Shown here piece by piece: positions 44,671-53,360 of a DNA stretch of 64,000 bases. This DNA comes from Cellulomonas cellasea (GTDB lineage Bacteria; Actinomycetota; Actinomycetes; Actinomycetales; Cellulomonadaceae). Where the stretch lies: assembly GCF_006538745.1 (NCBI RefSeq), contig NZ_BJLR01000041.1, positions 1 through 64,000 of the forward strand. The letters run 5' to 3'. The notes below the pieces were generated by a model. That model ran no database searches. It was not told where the DNA came from and was given only the letters and a program-made list of their open reading frames with translations. Position 1 is the stretch's first letter, and each line of letters opens with the position of its first letter. The translations under genes and the position numbers were made by a program.

Positions 44671-45655
44671 CGACGTCCGAGCCGGGACGCAGCGGCGCCT
44701 CCCGGCCCTCGAGGCCGTGCACGATCATCTGCGCGATGTGCTCCGCGATCGCCCGGTGGTCGGTCGTGACCGTCGTGAGCGGCGGGTCGGCCACCGCCGC
44801 ACCGGGGATGTCGTCGAACCCGATGACCGCGAGATCGCCCGGGACCGCGAGACCCGAGCGCCGCACCCCCGTGAGGAGCGCGAGCGCGACGTCGTCGTTG
44901 TAGGCGCACACCGCCGTGACGCCCGCGTCCCGCCAGGTCGCGACGGCACCCTTTGCCGCCTCGATGTCGAGCGGCACCGTCAGGACGACCGGGTCGTCGA
45001 GCCCGAGGTCGGCGCACGCCGCGCGCACGCCCGCGAGCCGCGGCTCCGCGAAGCCGGCGACGCGGGGGTCGGCCGGGAACGCGTAGCCGAGCCGGCGGTG
45101 GCCCGCGGCCGCGAGGTGCTCGGCCTGGAGCCGTCCCGCGCGCTGCTGCGGGATCTCGAGCGCGCCACGCCGGGCGCCCGCTCCCCCGCCGCCCCCCGCG
45201 AGCAGCGCGACCGTGACCTGGATGCCCTCGGCCCGCATCGCGGCGAGGTCCTCCTCGTCGGCGTCCTCGAACAGCACGACGGCCGCGGGGCTGACGGAGC
45301 GCCAGGCGCCCGCGAGCGCGCGCGACGACCCCGCGCTCGGGTGCGCCAAGAGCGTGAGGCCCTGCTCGGTGAGCGCCGCGGAGAGGTGCTCGAGCGAGGC
45401 GCCGACGGCCGGTCCGATGGGCCAGTCCGGCAGCAGGCACAGCACCGTGTCGGAGCGTCCGCGCTGGAGCGTGCGGGCCGCGGCGGACGGTGCGTACTCG
45501 AGGCGCGCGACGGCGTCGAGCACCCGCCGGCGGGTCTCCTCGGGGATCTTCTGGTGCGGGGTGTCGTTGAGCACGTAGCTCACGGTCGTGCGTGAGACGC
45601 CGGCCTCGCGCGCGACGTCGGCGCTCGTGACCCGGCGGGTCCGGACGGTGGCCAT
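44642..45655 (-). CDS. LacI-family transcriptional repressor (beta-glucoside operon)
   Basis: A 337-residue LacI/GalR repressor. The N-terminal HTH and hinge helix are seen in TSADVAREAGVSRTTVSYVL and RRVLDAVARLEYAPSAAART; the sugar-binding periplasmic-like domain follows (FPADPRVAGFAEPRLAGV; AVCAYNDDVALALLTGVR; AVIGFDDIPGAAVADPPLTT). The ATG at 45655 has a GAGGAGG SD. Divergent from the importer/GH3 operon, with three tandem 13-bp sites between them, which it most likely binds. An oligosaccharide or glucoside from that pathway is the expected inducer (inference). Confidence 0.93.
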   Translation of the reverse strand: MATVRTRRVTSADVAREAGVSRTTVSYVLNDTPHQKIPEETRRRVLDAVARLEYAPSAAARTLQRGRSDTVLCLLPDWPIGPAVGASLEHLSAALTEQGLTLLAHPSAGSSRALAGAWRSVSPAAVVLFEDADEEDLAAMRAEGIQVTVALLAGGGGGAGARRGALEIPQQRAGRLQAEHLAAAGHRRLGYAFPADPRVAGFAEPRLAGVRAACADLGLDDPVVLTVPLDIEAAKGAVATWRDAGVTAVCAYNDDVALALLTGVRRSGLAVPGDLAVIGFDDIPGAAVADPPLTTVTTDHRAIAEHIAQMIVHGLEGREAPLRPGSDVVGLVRRDSA

Positions 45656-45731
45656 GGCGCCTCCTCGGTGCTCTGCGACGGTCCGGAGCAGGTGCTCACG
45701 GGTCCCGGGAACGTGCCCCTGAACTGGCCTG

Positions 45732-45761
45732 TTGCCAAACCGACATTCCACACCCTACCGT
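45732..45761 (+). promoter_or_regulatory. Promoter of the importer/GH3 operon
   Basis: -35 TTGCCA (45732-45737), 18-nt spacer, -10 TACCGT (45756-45761). The three operator repeats begin 2 nt after the -10, so a bound repressor would cover the transcription start. Confidence 0.7.
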
Positions 45762-45763
45762 AC

Positions 45764-45802
45764 TGACACGCGCAAGTGACACGTGTCAGTGACACGCATC
45801 AG
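45764..45802. promoter_or_regulatory. Three tandem 13-bp operator repeats
   Basis: TGACACGCGCAAG, TGACACGTGTCAG and TGACACGCATCAG follow each other without a gap (at 45764, 45777 and 45790). The middle copy contains the perfect palindrome TGACACGTGTCA (45777-45788). They lie immediately downstream of the operon -10 and 109 bp from the lacI start, fitting control by the LacI protein. Confidence 0.75.
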
Positions 45803-45835
45803 CCCGTTTTTCCGCCATCGCCAGCCGGAGCAGAC

Positions 45836-47185
45836 ATGAGCAGCGGAACGCCCCTCCACCCCCTCAGCCCTCCGACGCCCGACAGCCCCGGGCTGTCCGC
45901 GTCGGTCGTGACGTCCGGGATCCCGGGCCACGAGAGGCCCGTCCCCACGTCGGAGCACGCGCCACCGACCGAGCCCGTCCGGGCGCCGTTCATGGTGGGC
46001 TTCGCGTTCGCGCAGCTCGCCCTGTTCATCGCCCTGCTCGGTCCGGTCATGGTGAGCATGGCCATCAAGGTCATCCGCGTCGTCGGCCCCGAGAACGCCA
46101 CGACCGCGCAGGGCCTCATCCTCGGCGTGGGCGCGTTCGCCGCACTCCTCGCCAACCCGATCTTCGGGCGGCTGTCCGACCGCACGATGTCGCGGTTCGG
46201 CCGACGCCGCCCCTGGATGGTCGGCGGCAGCCTCGCGCTCGCCGCGTGCCTCCTGCTGATCGCGCTGGCCGACAACGTGCCGACGCTCGTCGTCGGCTGG
46301 TTCCTCGCTCAGCTCGCCGCCAACGCGTGCTTCGCCGCCTACCTCGCGACCATCGCGGACCAGGTCCCGAAGTCGCAGACCGCGCGCATCAGCGCCCTCG
46401 CCGGCGTGATGCAGAACGTCGGCATCCTGGCCTCGATCTGGGTCGCCGGGCTCTTCACCACCGCGATGGTCCCGCTGTTCATGGTGCCCGCCGCGATCGG
46501 CGTGCTCGGGATGCTCGTGTTCTCCCTCGTGCTCAAGGACACGCCGCTGACGCACCGCCCCGGTCCGCTCAACCTGCGGGCGTGGGCGAACACCTTCTGG
46601 ATCGACCCGCGGCAGCACCCCGACTTCGCGTGGGCCTGGTGGTCCCGGTTCCTGCTGACGCTCGGCAGCTTCCTGTTCTCGACGTTCCGGTTCTTCTGGA
46701 TGAAGGACAACCTGGGCCTGAGCGACAAGCAGGCGACCGACACCATCTTCACCGGCGTGCTCATCTACACCGTCGTGCTCGTGGTCGTCGGGCAGCTCGC
46801 CGGGATCGTGTCCGACCGGCTCGCGCGCCGCAAGGTGTTCGTCTTCGCCTCGACGGCCCTGTTCGCCGTCGGGCTCGGCCTGCTCACGCAGGTCACGACC
46901 GTCGGCGGGTTCTACCTCGTCGAGGTCCTGCTGGGCGCAGCGTTCGGCATCTACATGGGCGTCGACCTCGCCCTCGTCATCGAGGTGCTGCCGAACCCGG
47001 ACGACGCCGCCAAGGACCTGGGCGTCTTCAACATCGCCAACGCCGGCCCGCAGTCGGTTGCGCCGTTCCTCGGCGCGCTGCTCATCGCCGGTCCCGCGCT
47101 CGACTACGACCGGCTCTACATCGTCGCGGCGCTGCTGGTGTTCGTCGGCGCGCTCGCCATCATCCCCGTCAAGAAGGTGAAGTGA
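45836..47185 (+). CDS. MFS sugar transporter (SLC45/GPH-like)
   Basis: A 449-residue major-facilitator transporter with about 12 transmembrane helices and a 45-residue Pro/Ser-rich cytoplasmic tail in front. The loop 2-3 signature GRLSDRTMSRFGRRRPWMVG is typical of the SLC45/sucrose-type and GPH groups that import di- and oligosaccharides with protons. The ATG at 45836 has a GGAG SD. Its stop shares one base with the start of the GH3 gene (TGATG), so the sugar importer and the cytoplasmic glucosidase are translationally coupled. Substrate inferred to be a beta-glucoside. Confidence 0.88.
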   Translation: MSSGTPLHPLSPPTPDSPGLSASVVTSGIPGHERPVPTSEHAPPTEPVRAPFMVGFAFAQLALFIALLGPVMVSMAIKVIRVVGPENATTAQGLILGVGAFAALLANPIFGRLSDRTMSRFGRRRPWMVGGSLALAACLLLIALADNVPTLVVGWFLAQLAANACFAAYLATIADQVPKSQTARISALAGVMQNVGILASIWVAGLFTTAMVPLFMVPAAIGVLGMLVFSLVLKDTPLTHRPGPLNLRAWANTFWIDPRQHPDFAWAWWSRFLLTLGSFLFSTFRFFWMKDNLGLSDKQATDTIFTGVLIYTVVLVVVGQLAGIVSDRLARRKVFVFASTALFAVGLGLLTQVTTVGGFYLVEVLLGAAFGIYMGVDLALVIEVLPNPDDAAKDLGVFNIANAGPQSVAPFLGALLIAGPALDYDRLYIVAALLVFVGALAIIPVKKVK

Positions 47186-49674
47186 TGACCATGTCCCCCG
47201 TCTCCACGCAGACCGACGTGCAGGCCCTCGTCCGCACGCTCGACCTGCCCACGAAGGTCCGCCTCCTCACCGGGGCCACGGCGTTCACGCTCGCCCCCGA
47301 CGAGTCGATCGGGCTCGGCGAGGTCCGGCTGTCCGACGGGCCGACCGGCGTGCGCGGCCTGAAGTTCACGGGCGGCCGCAAAGTCGCCCTGTTCCCGAAC
47401 GCCACGCTGCTCGCCTCGGCGTGGGACCCGGAGACGACCCGCGAGGTCGGCCGGATGCTCGCCGAGGAGGCGCTCGCGCAGGAGATCCACGTCGTGCTCG
47501 GCCCGACGATCAACCTGCACCGCTCGGTCCTCAACGGCCGCGTCTTCGAGGCCTACTCCGAGGACCCGCTGCTCACCGGGCGGCTCGCGGCGTCCTACGT
47601 CGACGGCCTGCAGTCCCTGCGCGTCGGCGCGTGCCTCAAGCACCTCGTCGCCAACGAGTCGGAGACGCAGCGCAACACGATGAACAGCGTGGTCGACGAG
47701 GCGACGCTGCGGGAGCTGTACCTGCTCCCCTTCGAGATCGCCACGCAGGAGTCCGACCCCTGGTCGATGATGGCCGCCTACAACGACGTCAACGGCGTCG
47801 CGGCGACGGAGCAGGACCACGTCATCAACGAGGTCGTCAAGGGCGAGTGGGGCTACACCGGGCTCGTCATGTCCGACTGGTTCGCGACGAAGACCGCCGG
47901 CCCCGCGGCCAACGGCGGGCTCGACCTCGTGATGCCGGGACCGGACGGCCCGTGGGGCGACGCGCTCGTCGCCGCGGTGCGCTCGGGCGAGGTCGACGAG
48001 GCCGTGGTCGACGGCCACCTCACGCGTCTACTCGTGCTCGCGGACCGCGTCGGGGCGCTCGGCGGGCTGCGCGCGTACCCCGACGAGCTCCCGGCGCTGG
48101 ACAGCGCGGTGCGCCGCGAGCAGCTCACGCGCCTCGCCGCCCGCGGCATGACGGTCCTGACCAACCGCGACGCCGCGCTCCCGCTCGGCCGCGGGACGTC
48201 GGTCGCGCTGATCGGGCGCCACGCGCTCGAGACGATCGACATGGGCGGCGGCTCCGCGCAGGTCAACCCGCCGTACCAGGTCAGCGTCGCGGAGGGCCTC
48301 ACGGCGCTGCTCGGCGACGCGGTCACCGTGGTCGACGGCGTCGAGGTGCGCGAGCGCTCGGTCGCCGCCCGCCCGGAGTTCGTCACCGACCCGGTCTCGG
48401 GCGAGCCGGGCGTGCACATCACGCTCCTCGCGGAGGACGGCACGGTGCTCGACGAGCGCCACTCCGACACCGCGACGACGATGGTCGGCTTCGACGACGA
48501 CCTGCCGGAGGCCGTGCACACCGTGCGCTTCCAGGCCCGCGTCGCCCAGGCGGGCGCCGCCGAGATCGGCGTCATGGGCGTCGGCAGCTGGGTGCTCACG
48601 GTCGGCGACCGGACGCTGCGGCACGTGCTGCGTGCCGGCGGCGGCTTCGCCGAGGAGATGCTGGCGCCCCCAGCCGCGACCGAGGTGCTCGACGTGGACA
48701 CCGACGCAGTGATCGACGGCGAGGTGATGCTGCGCCCGCCGGCCGCGACGGACGTGCTCGACGTCGTCGCCGGTGTGACCGTCGAGGCGGACGCCGAGCC
48801 GATGGCCGGGGTTGGCCTGTTCGGGCTCGTCGCACGCCCGGCGCCGCGGCCCGAGGCCGACGTGATCGCCGACGCGGTGGCCGCCGCACGCACCGCCGAC
48901 GTGGCGGTCGTCGTCGTGGGCCTGACCGAGGAGCGCGAGACCGAGTCGGTCGACAAGACGACGCTCGCGCTGCCGGGCGCGCAGGACGCGATGGTCAGCG
49001 CGGTCGCCGCCGCGGCGCGCCGCACGGTCGTCGTGGTGAACGCCGCGACGCCGGTGCTCATGCCGTGGCTCGACGAGGTCGACGCGGTGCTCTGGGCCGG
49101 GCTGCCCGGCCAGGAGGGTGGCCACGCCGTCGCCGCGGCGCTGCTGGGCGACATCGAGCCCGCGGGCCGCCTCGTCACGACGTTCCCGGTAGCGGACGGC
49201 GCTGCGCCGGCGTGGTCGGTCACGCCCGTCGACGGCGACCTCCAGTACAGCGAGGGCACCTTCATCGGCTACCGCGGGCACCACGCGGGCCTCGCGCCGG
49301 AGCCGGCATTCTGGCTCGGGCACGGTCTCGGGTACGCGACGTGGGACTACGCCGACGTGACGGTCGACGAGACCGGGGCCTCGCCGCGGGTCCACGTGAC
49401 GGTGACCAACACGGGCACGCGGCCGAGCCGCGAGGTCGTGCAGGTCTACCTCGACCCGCAGACCGCCGACCAGCCCGTGCGGCTCGTCGGCTGGGCGTCC
49501 GCGAGCGCCGAGCCGCGCGAGGCGGTGCGCGTCGAGGTCGCGACCGACGCACGGCTGTGGCGGCGCTGGGACACCGCGTCGGGCACGTGGGGCCGGCTCG
49601 CCGGGGGCGGGCGCCTGCTCGTCGCCCGCGGACTCGGCGACGTCCGCGCGGAGGTCGCGCTGACCGAGGTCTGA
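47185..49674 (+). CDS. bglX: Cytoplasmic GH3 beta-glucosidase
   Basis: An 829-residue GH3 enzyme without signal peptide, expected to hydrolyse imported beta-glucosides in the cell. N-terminal barrel domain (about 15-290) with nucleophile Asp231 in GLVMSDWFATKTAG and the RVFEAYSEDPLLTGRLA motif; C-terminal domain (about 310-650; GLPGQEGGHAVAAALLGDIE) interrupted by a beta-sandwich insert like PA14 (about 395-545); fibronectin-III-like domain near the end (about 725-790). This plan matches bacterial Bgl3B-type beta-glucosidases; the symbol is only indicative. Last gene of the LacI-controlled operon; an 18-bp hairpin follows. Confidence 0.92.
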   Translation: MTMSPVSTQTDVQALVRTLDLPTKVRLLTGATAFTLAPDESIGLGEVRLSDGPTGVRGLKFTGGRKVALFPNATLLASAWDPETTREVGRMLAEEALAQEIHVVLGPTINLHRSVLNGRVFEAYSEDPLLTGRLAASYVDGLQSLRVGACLKHLVANESETQRNTMNSVVDEATLRELYLLPFEIATQESDPWSMMAAYNDVNGVAATEQDHVINEVVKGEWGYTGLVMSDWFATKTAGPAANGGLDLVMPGPDGPWGDALVAAVRSGEVDEAVVDGHLTRLLVLADRVGALGGLRAYPDELPALDSAVRREQLTRLAARGMTVLTNRDAALPLGRGTSVALIGRHALETIDMGGGSAQVNPPYQVSVAEGLTALLGDAVTVVDGVEVRERSVAARPEFVTDPVSGEPGVHITLLAEDGTVLDERHSDTATTMVGFDDDLPEAVHTVRFQARVAQAGAAEIGVMGVGSWVLTVGDRTLRHVLRAGGGFAEEMLAPPAATEVLDVDTDAVIDGEVMLRPPAATDVLDVVAGVTVEADAEPMAGVGLFGLVARPAPRPEADVIADAVAAARTADVAVVVVGLTEERETESVDKTTLALPGAQDAMVSAVAAAARRTVVVVNAATPVLMPWLDEVDAVLWAGLPGQEGGHAVAAALLGDIEPAGRLVTTFPVADGAAPAWSVTPVDGDLQYSEGTFIGYRGHHAGLAPEPAFWLGHGLGYATWDYADVTVDETGASPRVHVTVTNTGTRPSREVVQVYLDPQTADQPVRLVGWASASAEPREAVRVEVATDARLWRRWDTASGTWGRLAGGGRLLVARGLGDVRAEVALTEV

Positions 49675-49702
49675 GCCCACCGCCGCCCCTCCGCGGCACC
49701 CA

Positions 49703-49742
49703 CGGCGCAGCGTCACCGGGCTCCCCCGGTGGCGCTGCGCCG
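49703..49742 (+). terminator. Terminator of the importer/GH3 operon
   Basis: 18-position stem with one G-T pair (49703-49720 with 49725-49742), 4-nt loop, 28 nt after the GH3 stop. Confidence 0.85.
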
Positions 49743-49795
49743 TCGCGCGGGCCGACCTACAGTCGAAGGACCGACGCCGACGACGAGGAGGCACG

Positions 49796-50149
49796 ATGAG
49801 TGACCAGACGTCCGTGGAGCGCGACGCGCTGCCCATCCCGGACTACGACCACCTGCCCGTGACGGGCCTCGGCCACCGCATCCGCTCGCTGAGCGCCGAG
49901 CAGCTCGGGACGCTGCTGACGTACGAGCAAACGCACGGCAACCGCCTGCCCGTCGTGCAGGTCTTCCAGGCGCGGCTCACCGAGCTCGAGGACGGCGCCG
50001 AGCCGTCGGACGGCGACGCGTCCGGCCTGGCACCCGAGCTCGCCTCCGGTGGCGCGGAGGGTGGCAGCGTCGTGAGCCCGCAGACGCAGGGGCCGAAGAT
50101 CAACCCGCCGTCGCACGGCGACCCGACCAACCCGGCGCAACCGCGCTGA
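49796..50149 (+). CDS. DUF8129-type small protein
   Basis: A 117-residue protein with the conserved block LPIPDYDHLPVTGLGHRIRS then LSAEQLGTLLTYEQTHGNRL then PVVQVFQARLTELEDG (about residues 12-66), a pattern found in lipid-droplet-associated or DUF8129 actinobacterial proteins; the C-terminal 50 residues are disordered. No function is established. ATG at 49796 with a perfect SD (GAGGAGG), and a TACAGT element about 32 nt upstream suggests a short normal leader. Terminator at 50213. Confidence 0.8.
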   Translation: MSDQTSVERDALPIPDYDHLPVTGLGHRIRSLSAEQLGTLLTYEQTHGNRLPVVQVFQARLTELEDGAEPSDGDASGLAPELASGGAEGGSVVSPQTQGPKINPPSHGDPTNPAQPR

Positions 50150-50212
50150 ACCCTCCGCGGGTCGAGCGGCTCGGCGCCACCGGCACCGCACGGACCGCTC
50201 ACCCGGGACGCA

Positions 50213-50252
50213 CGGCAGGGCCACCACGCACCCCCGCGTGGTGGCCCTGCCG
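50213..50252. terminator. Bidirectional terminator between the DUF8129 gene and nirD
   Basis: Perfect 17-bp stem (50213-50229 with 50236-50252), 6-nt loop. Confidence 0.85.
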
Positions 50253-50301
50253 GCTCGGGCCTCGCACACCCCCTGCGCGACGCCCCCCGTGCCGCCGGCG
50301 G

Positions 50302-50637
50302 TCAGCCGGCGACCCGCACGCGGCCGTCGGCGTCCACCACGACGCCGAACGTCCGCAGGTCCTGCGGCTCCTTGCCTGCGGGGTCCAGGCACGCACCGGT
50401 GCGCAGGTCCCAGACCTGCTTGTACATCGGCGAGGCGAGCGTCGCCGCGTCGCCCGCCGAGCCGACGATCCCGCGCGAGAGCACGTTGGCGCCGGAGAAC
50501 GGGTCGCGCTGCTGCACCGCGACGACCTCGTCGCCCTGCAGCCGGAACACCGCGACCTGGTGCTCGCCGACGAGCGCGGCCGCACCGCGCTCCGGGAGCA
50601 GGTCCTCGACGTGGCAGACGGTCGTCCAGGCGCTCAT
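50302..50637 (-). CDS. nirD: Nitrite reductase (NADH) small subunit
   Basis: A 111-residue Rieske-fold protein, partner of NirB. Sequence: WTTVCHVEDLLPERGAAALV, QVAVFRLQGDEVVAVQQRDP, then GIVGSAGDAATLASPMYKQV. The two Cys-His pairs of true Rieske proteins are absent, as is normal for NirD, so it carries no [2Fe-2S] cluster. The ATG at 50637 overlaps the nirB stop by 4 nt. The pair reduces nitrite to ammonia in the cytoplasm. Confidence 0.94.
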   Translation of the reverse strand: MSAWTTVCHVEDLLPERGAAALVGEHQVAVFRLQGDEVVAVQQRDPFSGANVLSRGIVGSAGDAATLASPMYKQVWDLRTGACLDPAGKEPQDLRTFGVVVDADGRVRVAG

Positions 50638-53210
50638 GAGCGCACCTCCAGCGTGCGGGCGATGACGGGGTTGCGGTCGGCGACGTCGTCGCCGGCGCGG
50701 GCGGGGCGGACCTGGCCGCGCACCGGGGCGTAGACGAGGTCCGGGTCCGGGGTGTCCGGGGCGTTCACGAAGGACACGAACTGCCGCAGCTTCGCCGGGT
50801 CGTCGAGCGTCGCGCGCCACTCGTCGGTGTACTGCGCGACGTGCTCGGCCATCACGGCGTCGAGCTCGGCGCCGATGCCACGGGAGTCCTCCACGACGAC
50901 CCGGCGCAGCTCGGCGAGCCCGCCCGGGTACTCCGCGACCCACGGCGCGGTGCGCTGCACCCGGTCCGCGGACTGGATGTAGTGCGCCAGGAACCGGTCG
51001 ATCACCTGCACGAGCCGGTCGTCGTCCAGGTCCTCGGCGAGCAGCTCGGCGTGGCGGGGCGTGAAGCCGCCGTTGCCGCCGACGTACACGTTCCAGCCCT
51101 TCTCGGTCGCGATGACGCCGACGTCCTTGCCGCGCGCCTCGGCGCACTCGCGCGCGCAGCCCGAGACGCCGACCTTGAACTTGTGCGGCGAGCGCAGCCC
51201 CCGGTACCGGAGCTCGAGGCGCACGGCCATGCTCGCGGAGTCCTGCACGCCGAACCGGCACCACGCCTGCCCGACGCAGGACTTCACCGCACGCAGCGAC
51301 TTGCCGTACGCCTGGCCCGACTCGAAGCCGGCGTCGACGAGCCGGCGCCAGATCGCGGGCAGCTGGTCGATGCGTGCGCCGAACATCGCGATGCGCTGTG
51401 CGCCCGTGATGCGGGTCGCGAGCCCGAACTCGGCGGCGACCTGGCCGAGCACGACGAGCTTCTCGGGGGTGATCTCCCCGCCCGGCACGCGCGGGACCAC
51501 CGAGTACGTGCCGTCCTTCTGCATGTTCGCGAGCACGTGGTCGTTGGTGTCCTGCAGCGCCGCGTGCTCGCGCTCGAGCACGTGCCCCGCGTTGGTCGAG
51601 GAGAGCATCGACGCAACGGCGGGCTTGCAGACCGCGCAGCCGCGGCCGGTGCCGTGCGCCTCGACGACCTGCGTGAACGTGCGCAGCCCGTCGCGGCGGA
51701 CGAGCGCGAACAGCTCGGCGCGCGGCATCGCGAAGTGCTCGCACATCGCGTTCGAGACGGTGACGCCCGCGCTCTCGAGCGTCGAGTTCACGATCTTGGT
51801 GAGCAGCGGGACGCACGAGCCGCAGACGGTGCCGGCGCGCGTGCACTTCTTGACCTCGCCGACGCTCGTGCAGCCGTGCTCGGTGACCGCGGCGCGCACG
51901 GTGCCCGCCGAGACGTTGGAGCAGGAGCAGACGACGACGTCGTCCGGCAGGTCCGGGCCGGGCGCCGGCGCGCCGCCCTCGGGTGCGAGGAACGCGGACG
52001 GGTCGGCGCCGAGCGGGCGGCCGAGCATCGGGCGCAGCGAGGAGTACAGCGACGTGTCGCCGACGAACACCCCGCCGAGCAGCGTGCGCGCGTCGTCCGA
52101 CACGACGAGCTTGCGGTACGTCTGGGCGACCGGGTCGGCGAACATGACCTCGAGCGCGCCCGGGGTCAGCGCGAACACGTCGCCGAAGCTCGCGGCGTCG
52201 ACCCCGACGCCCTTGAGCTTCGTGCCGTCCGCCGCGGGCCGGTACGTCGCGGACCCGCCGAGCAGCTGGTCGACGACCACGTCGGCCATCGCGTTGCCCG
52301 GCGCGACGAGGCCGGTGCACTCGCCCTCGAACGACGCGCACTCCCCCACGGCCCAGATCGACGGGTCGGACGTGCGGCACGTGGGGCCGACGACGACGCC
52401 GCCGCGCTCGCCGATCGCGAGCCCGGACTCGCGGGCCACCCGGTCGCGCGGGCGCACGCCGGTCGAGAACACGACGACGTCGGCGGGGACCGACGAGCCG
52501 TCGGACAGGTCCATCGTCGCGACCGCGCCGTCGGCCGCGGCACCGAGCCGCGTCGCGCCGGTCGAGGTCCGCACGTCCATGCCGAGCCCGGTGACCAGGA
52601 CGCGCAGCGCTTCGCCGCCGCCATCGTCGAGCTGGACGTTCATCAGGCGGTCCGCGAACTCGACGACCGTCGCGCTCGTGCCCAGCTTCTGGAGGGCCGC
52701 CGCGGCCTCGAGCCCGAGCACCCCGCCGCCGACGACCGCACCCGCGAGCGGCCGGCCGAGCTCCTCGGTGCGCCGGGCGACCCAGTCGCGCAGCGCCTCG
52801 ACGTCGGCGAGCGTGCGGTACGTGAACACGCCGGGCAGGTCGGTGCCCTCGGTGCGCGGCGTCCAGGCCCACGAGCCGGTCGCGAGCACGAGCTGGTCGT
52901 ACGCCTCGACGCGGCCCGAGCGGGTCGTGACGGTGCGCGCGTCCCGGTCGACGCTGCGCACCGGGTCGCCCGTGCGCAGCTGCACGCGCGGGTCGAGCCA
53001 CGGCGTCCCGGGCAGGGTCAGCGCACGCGCGTCGCTCCCGCTGAAGAAGTCGGACAGGTGCACGCGGTCGTACGGCGCGGCGTCCTCCTCGCCGAGCACG
53101 GTCAGCTGCCACGCGCCCTCGGGCGAGCGGGTGACGAGCTGCTCGGCGAGGTGGTGGGCGACCATGCCGGCGCCGACGACGAGGACTCGGCCGGGGGATG
53201 TCAGGCTCAT
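50634..53210 (-). CDS. nirB: Nitrite reductase (NADH) large subunit
   Basis: An 858-residue cytoplasmic enzyme using NADH to reduce nitrite to ammonia. Order: FAD/NAD domain (about 5-330; VLVVGAGMVAHHLAEQL and AVVGGGVLGLEAAAAL), BFD-type [2Fe-2S] motifs from about residue 426 (VVCSCSNVSAGTVRAAV ... VCGSCVPLL; later GCAVCKPAVASML), ferredoxin-like half domain (about 540-620), and the siroheme/[4Fe-4S] domain with SCVGQAWCRFG (about 640) and GVSGCARECAEARG (about 680). Length is typical. ATG at 53210; SD weak (GAAAGA). A DevR-like dyad at 53287-53300 suggests oxygen-limited induction. Confidence 0.96.
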   Translation of the reverse strand: MSLTSPGRVLVVGAGMVAHHLAEQLVTRSPEGAWQLTVLGEEDAAPYDRVHLSDFFSGSDARALTLPGTPWLDPRVQLRTGDPVRSVDRDARTVTTRSGRVEAYDQLVLATGSWAWTPRTEGTDLPGVFTYRTLADVEALRDWVARRTEELGRPLAGAVVGGGVLGLEAAAALQKLGTSATVVEFADRLMNVQLDDGGGEALRVLVTGLGMDVRTSTGATRLGAAADGAVATMDLSDGSSVPADVVVFSTGVRPRDRVARESGLAIGERGGVVVGPTCRTSDPSIWAVGECASFEGECTGLVAPGNAMADVVVDQLLGGSATYRPAADGTKLKGVGVDAASFGDVFALTPGALEVMFADPVAQTYRKLVVSDDARTLLGGVFVGDTSLYSSLRPMLGRPLGADPSAFLAPEGGAPAPGPDLPDDVVVCSCSNVSAGTVRAAVTEHGCTSVGEVKKCTRAGTVCGSCVPLLTKIVNSTLESAGVTVSNAMCEHFAMPRAELFALVRRDGLRTFTQVVEAHGTGRGCAVCKPAVASMLSSTNAGHVLEREHAALQDTNDHVLANMQKDGTYSVVPRVPGGEITPEKLVVLGQVAAEFGLATRITGAQRIAMFGARIDQLPAIWRRLVDAGFESGQAYGKSLRAVKSCVGQAWCRFGVQDSASMAVRLELRYRGLRSPHKFKVGVSGCARECAEARGKDVGVIATEKGWNVYVGGNGGFTPRHAELLAEDLDDDRLVQVIDRFLAHYIQSADRVQRTAPWVAEYPGGLAELRRVVVEDSRGIGAELDAVMAEHVAQYTDEWRATLDDPAKLRQFVSFVNAPDTPDPDLVYAPVRGQVRPARAGDDVADRNPVIARTLEVRS

Positions 53211-53286
53211 GGTGGGTCTTTCGCTCGGGTTGCGGGTGTGGTGGTCCCGCACGAGCCATACTCCCGGCCGGCTCCGGGCCAGGTCC

Positions 53287-53300
53287 GGGCCCTTGGACCC
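53287..53300. promoter_or_regulatory. DevR/NarL-like dyad upstream of nirB
   Basis: GGGCCCTTGGACCC, 77 nt upstream of the nirB start. Shares GGG-N-CCTT-N-G-N-CCC with the pflB site (12645-12658) and 10 of 14 positions with the DosR/DevR core. Confidence 0.5.
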
Positions 53301-53360
53301 AGAGGACCTCACAACGCGCGGCGCTGACCTGTGAGAACGCGGTCTGCGGGCGGCGACGCC

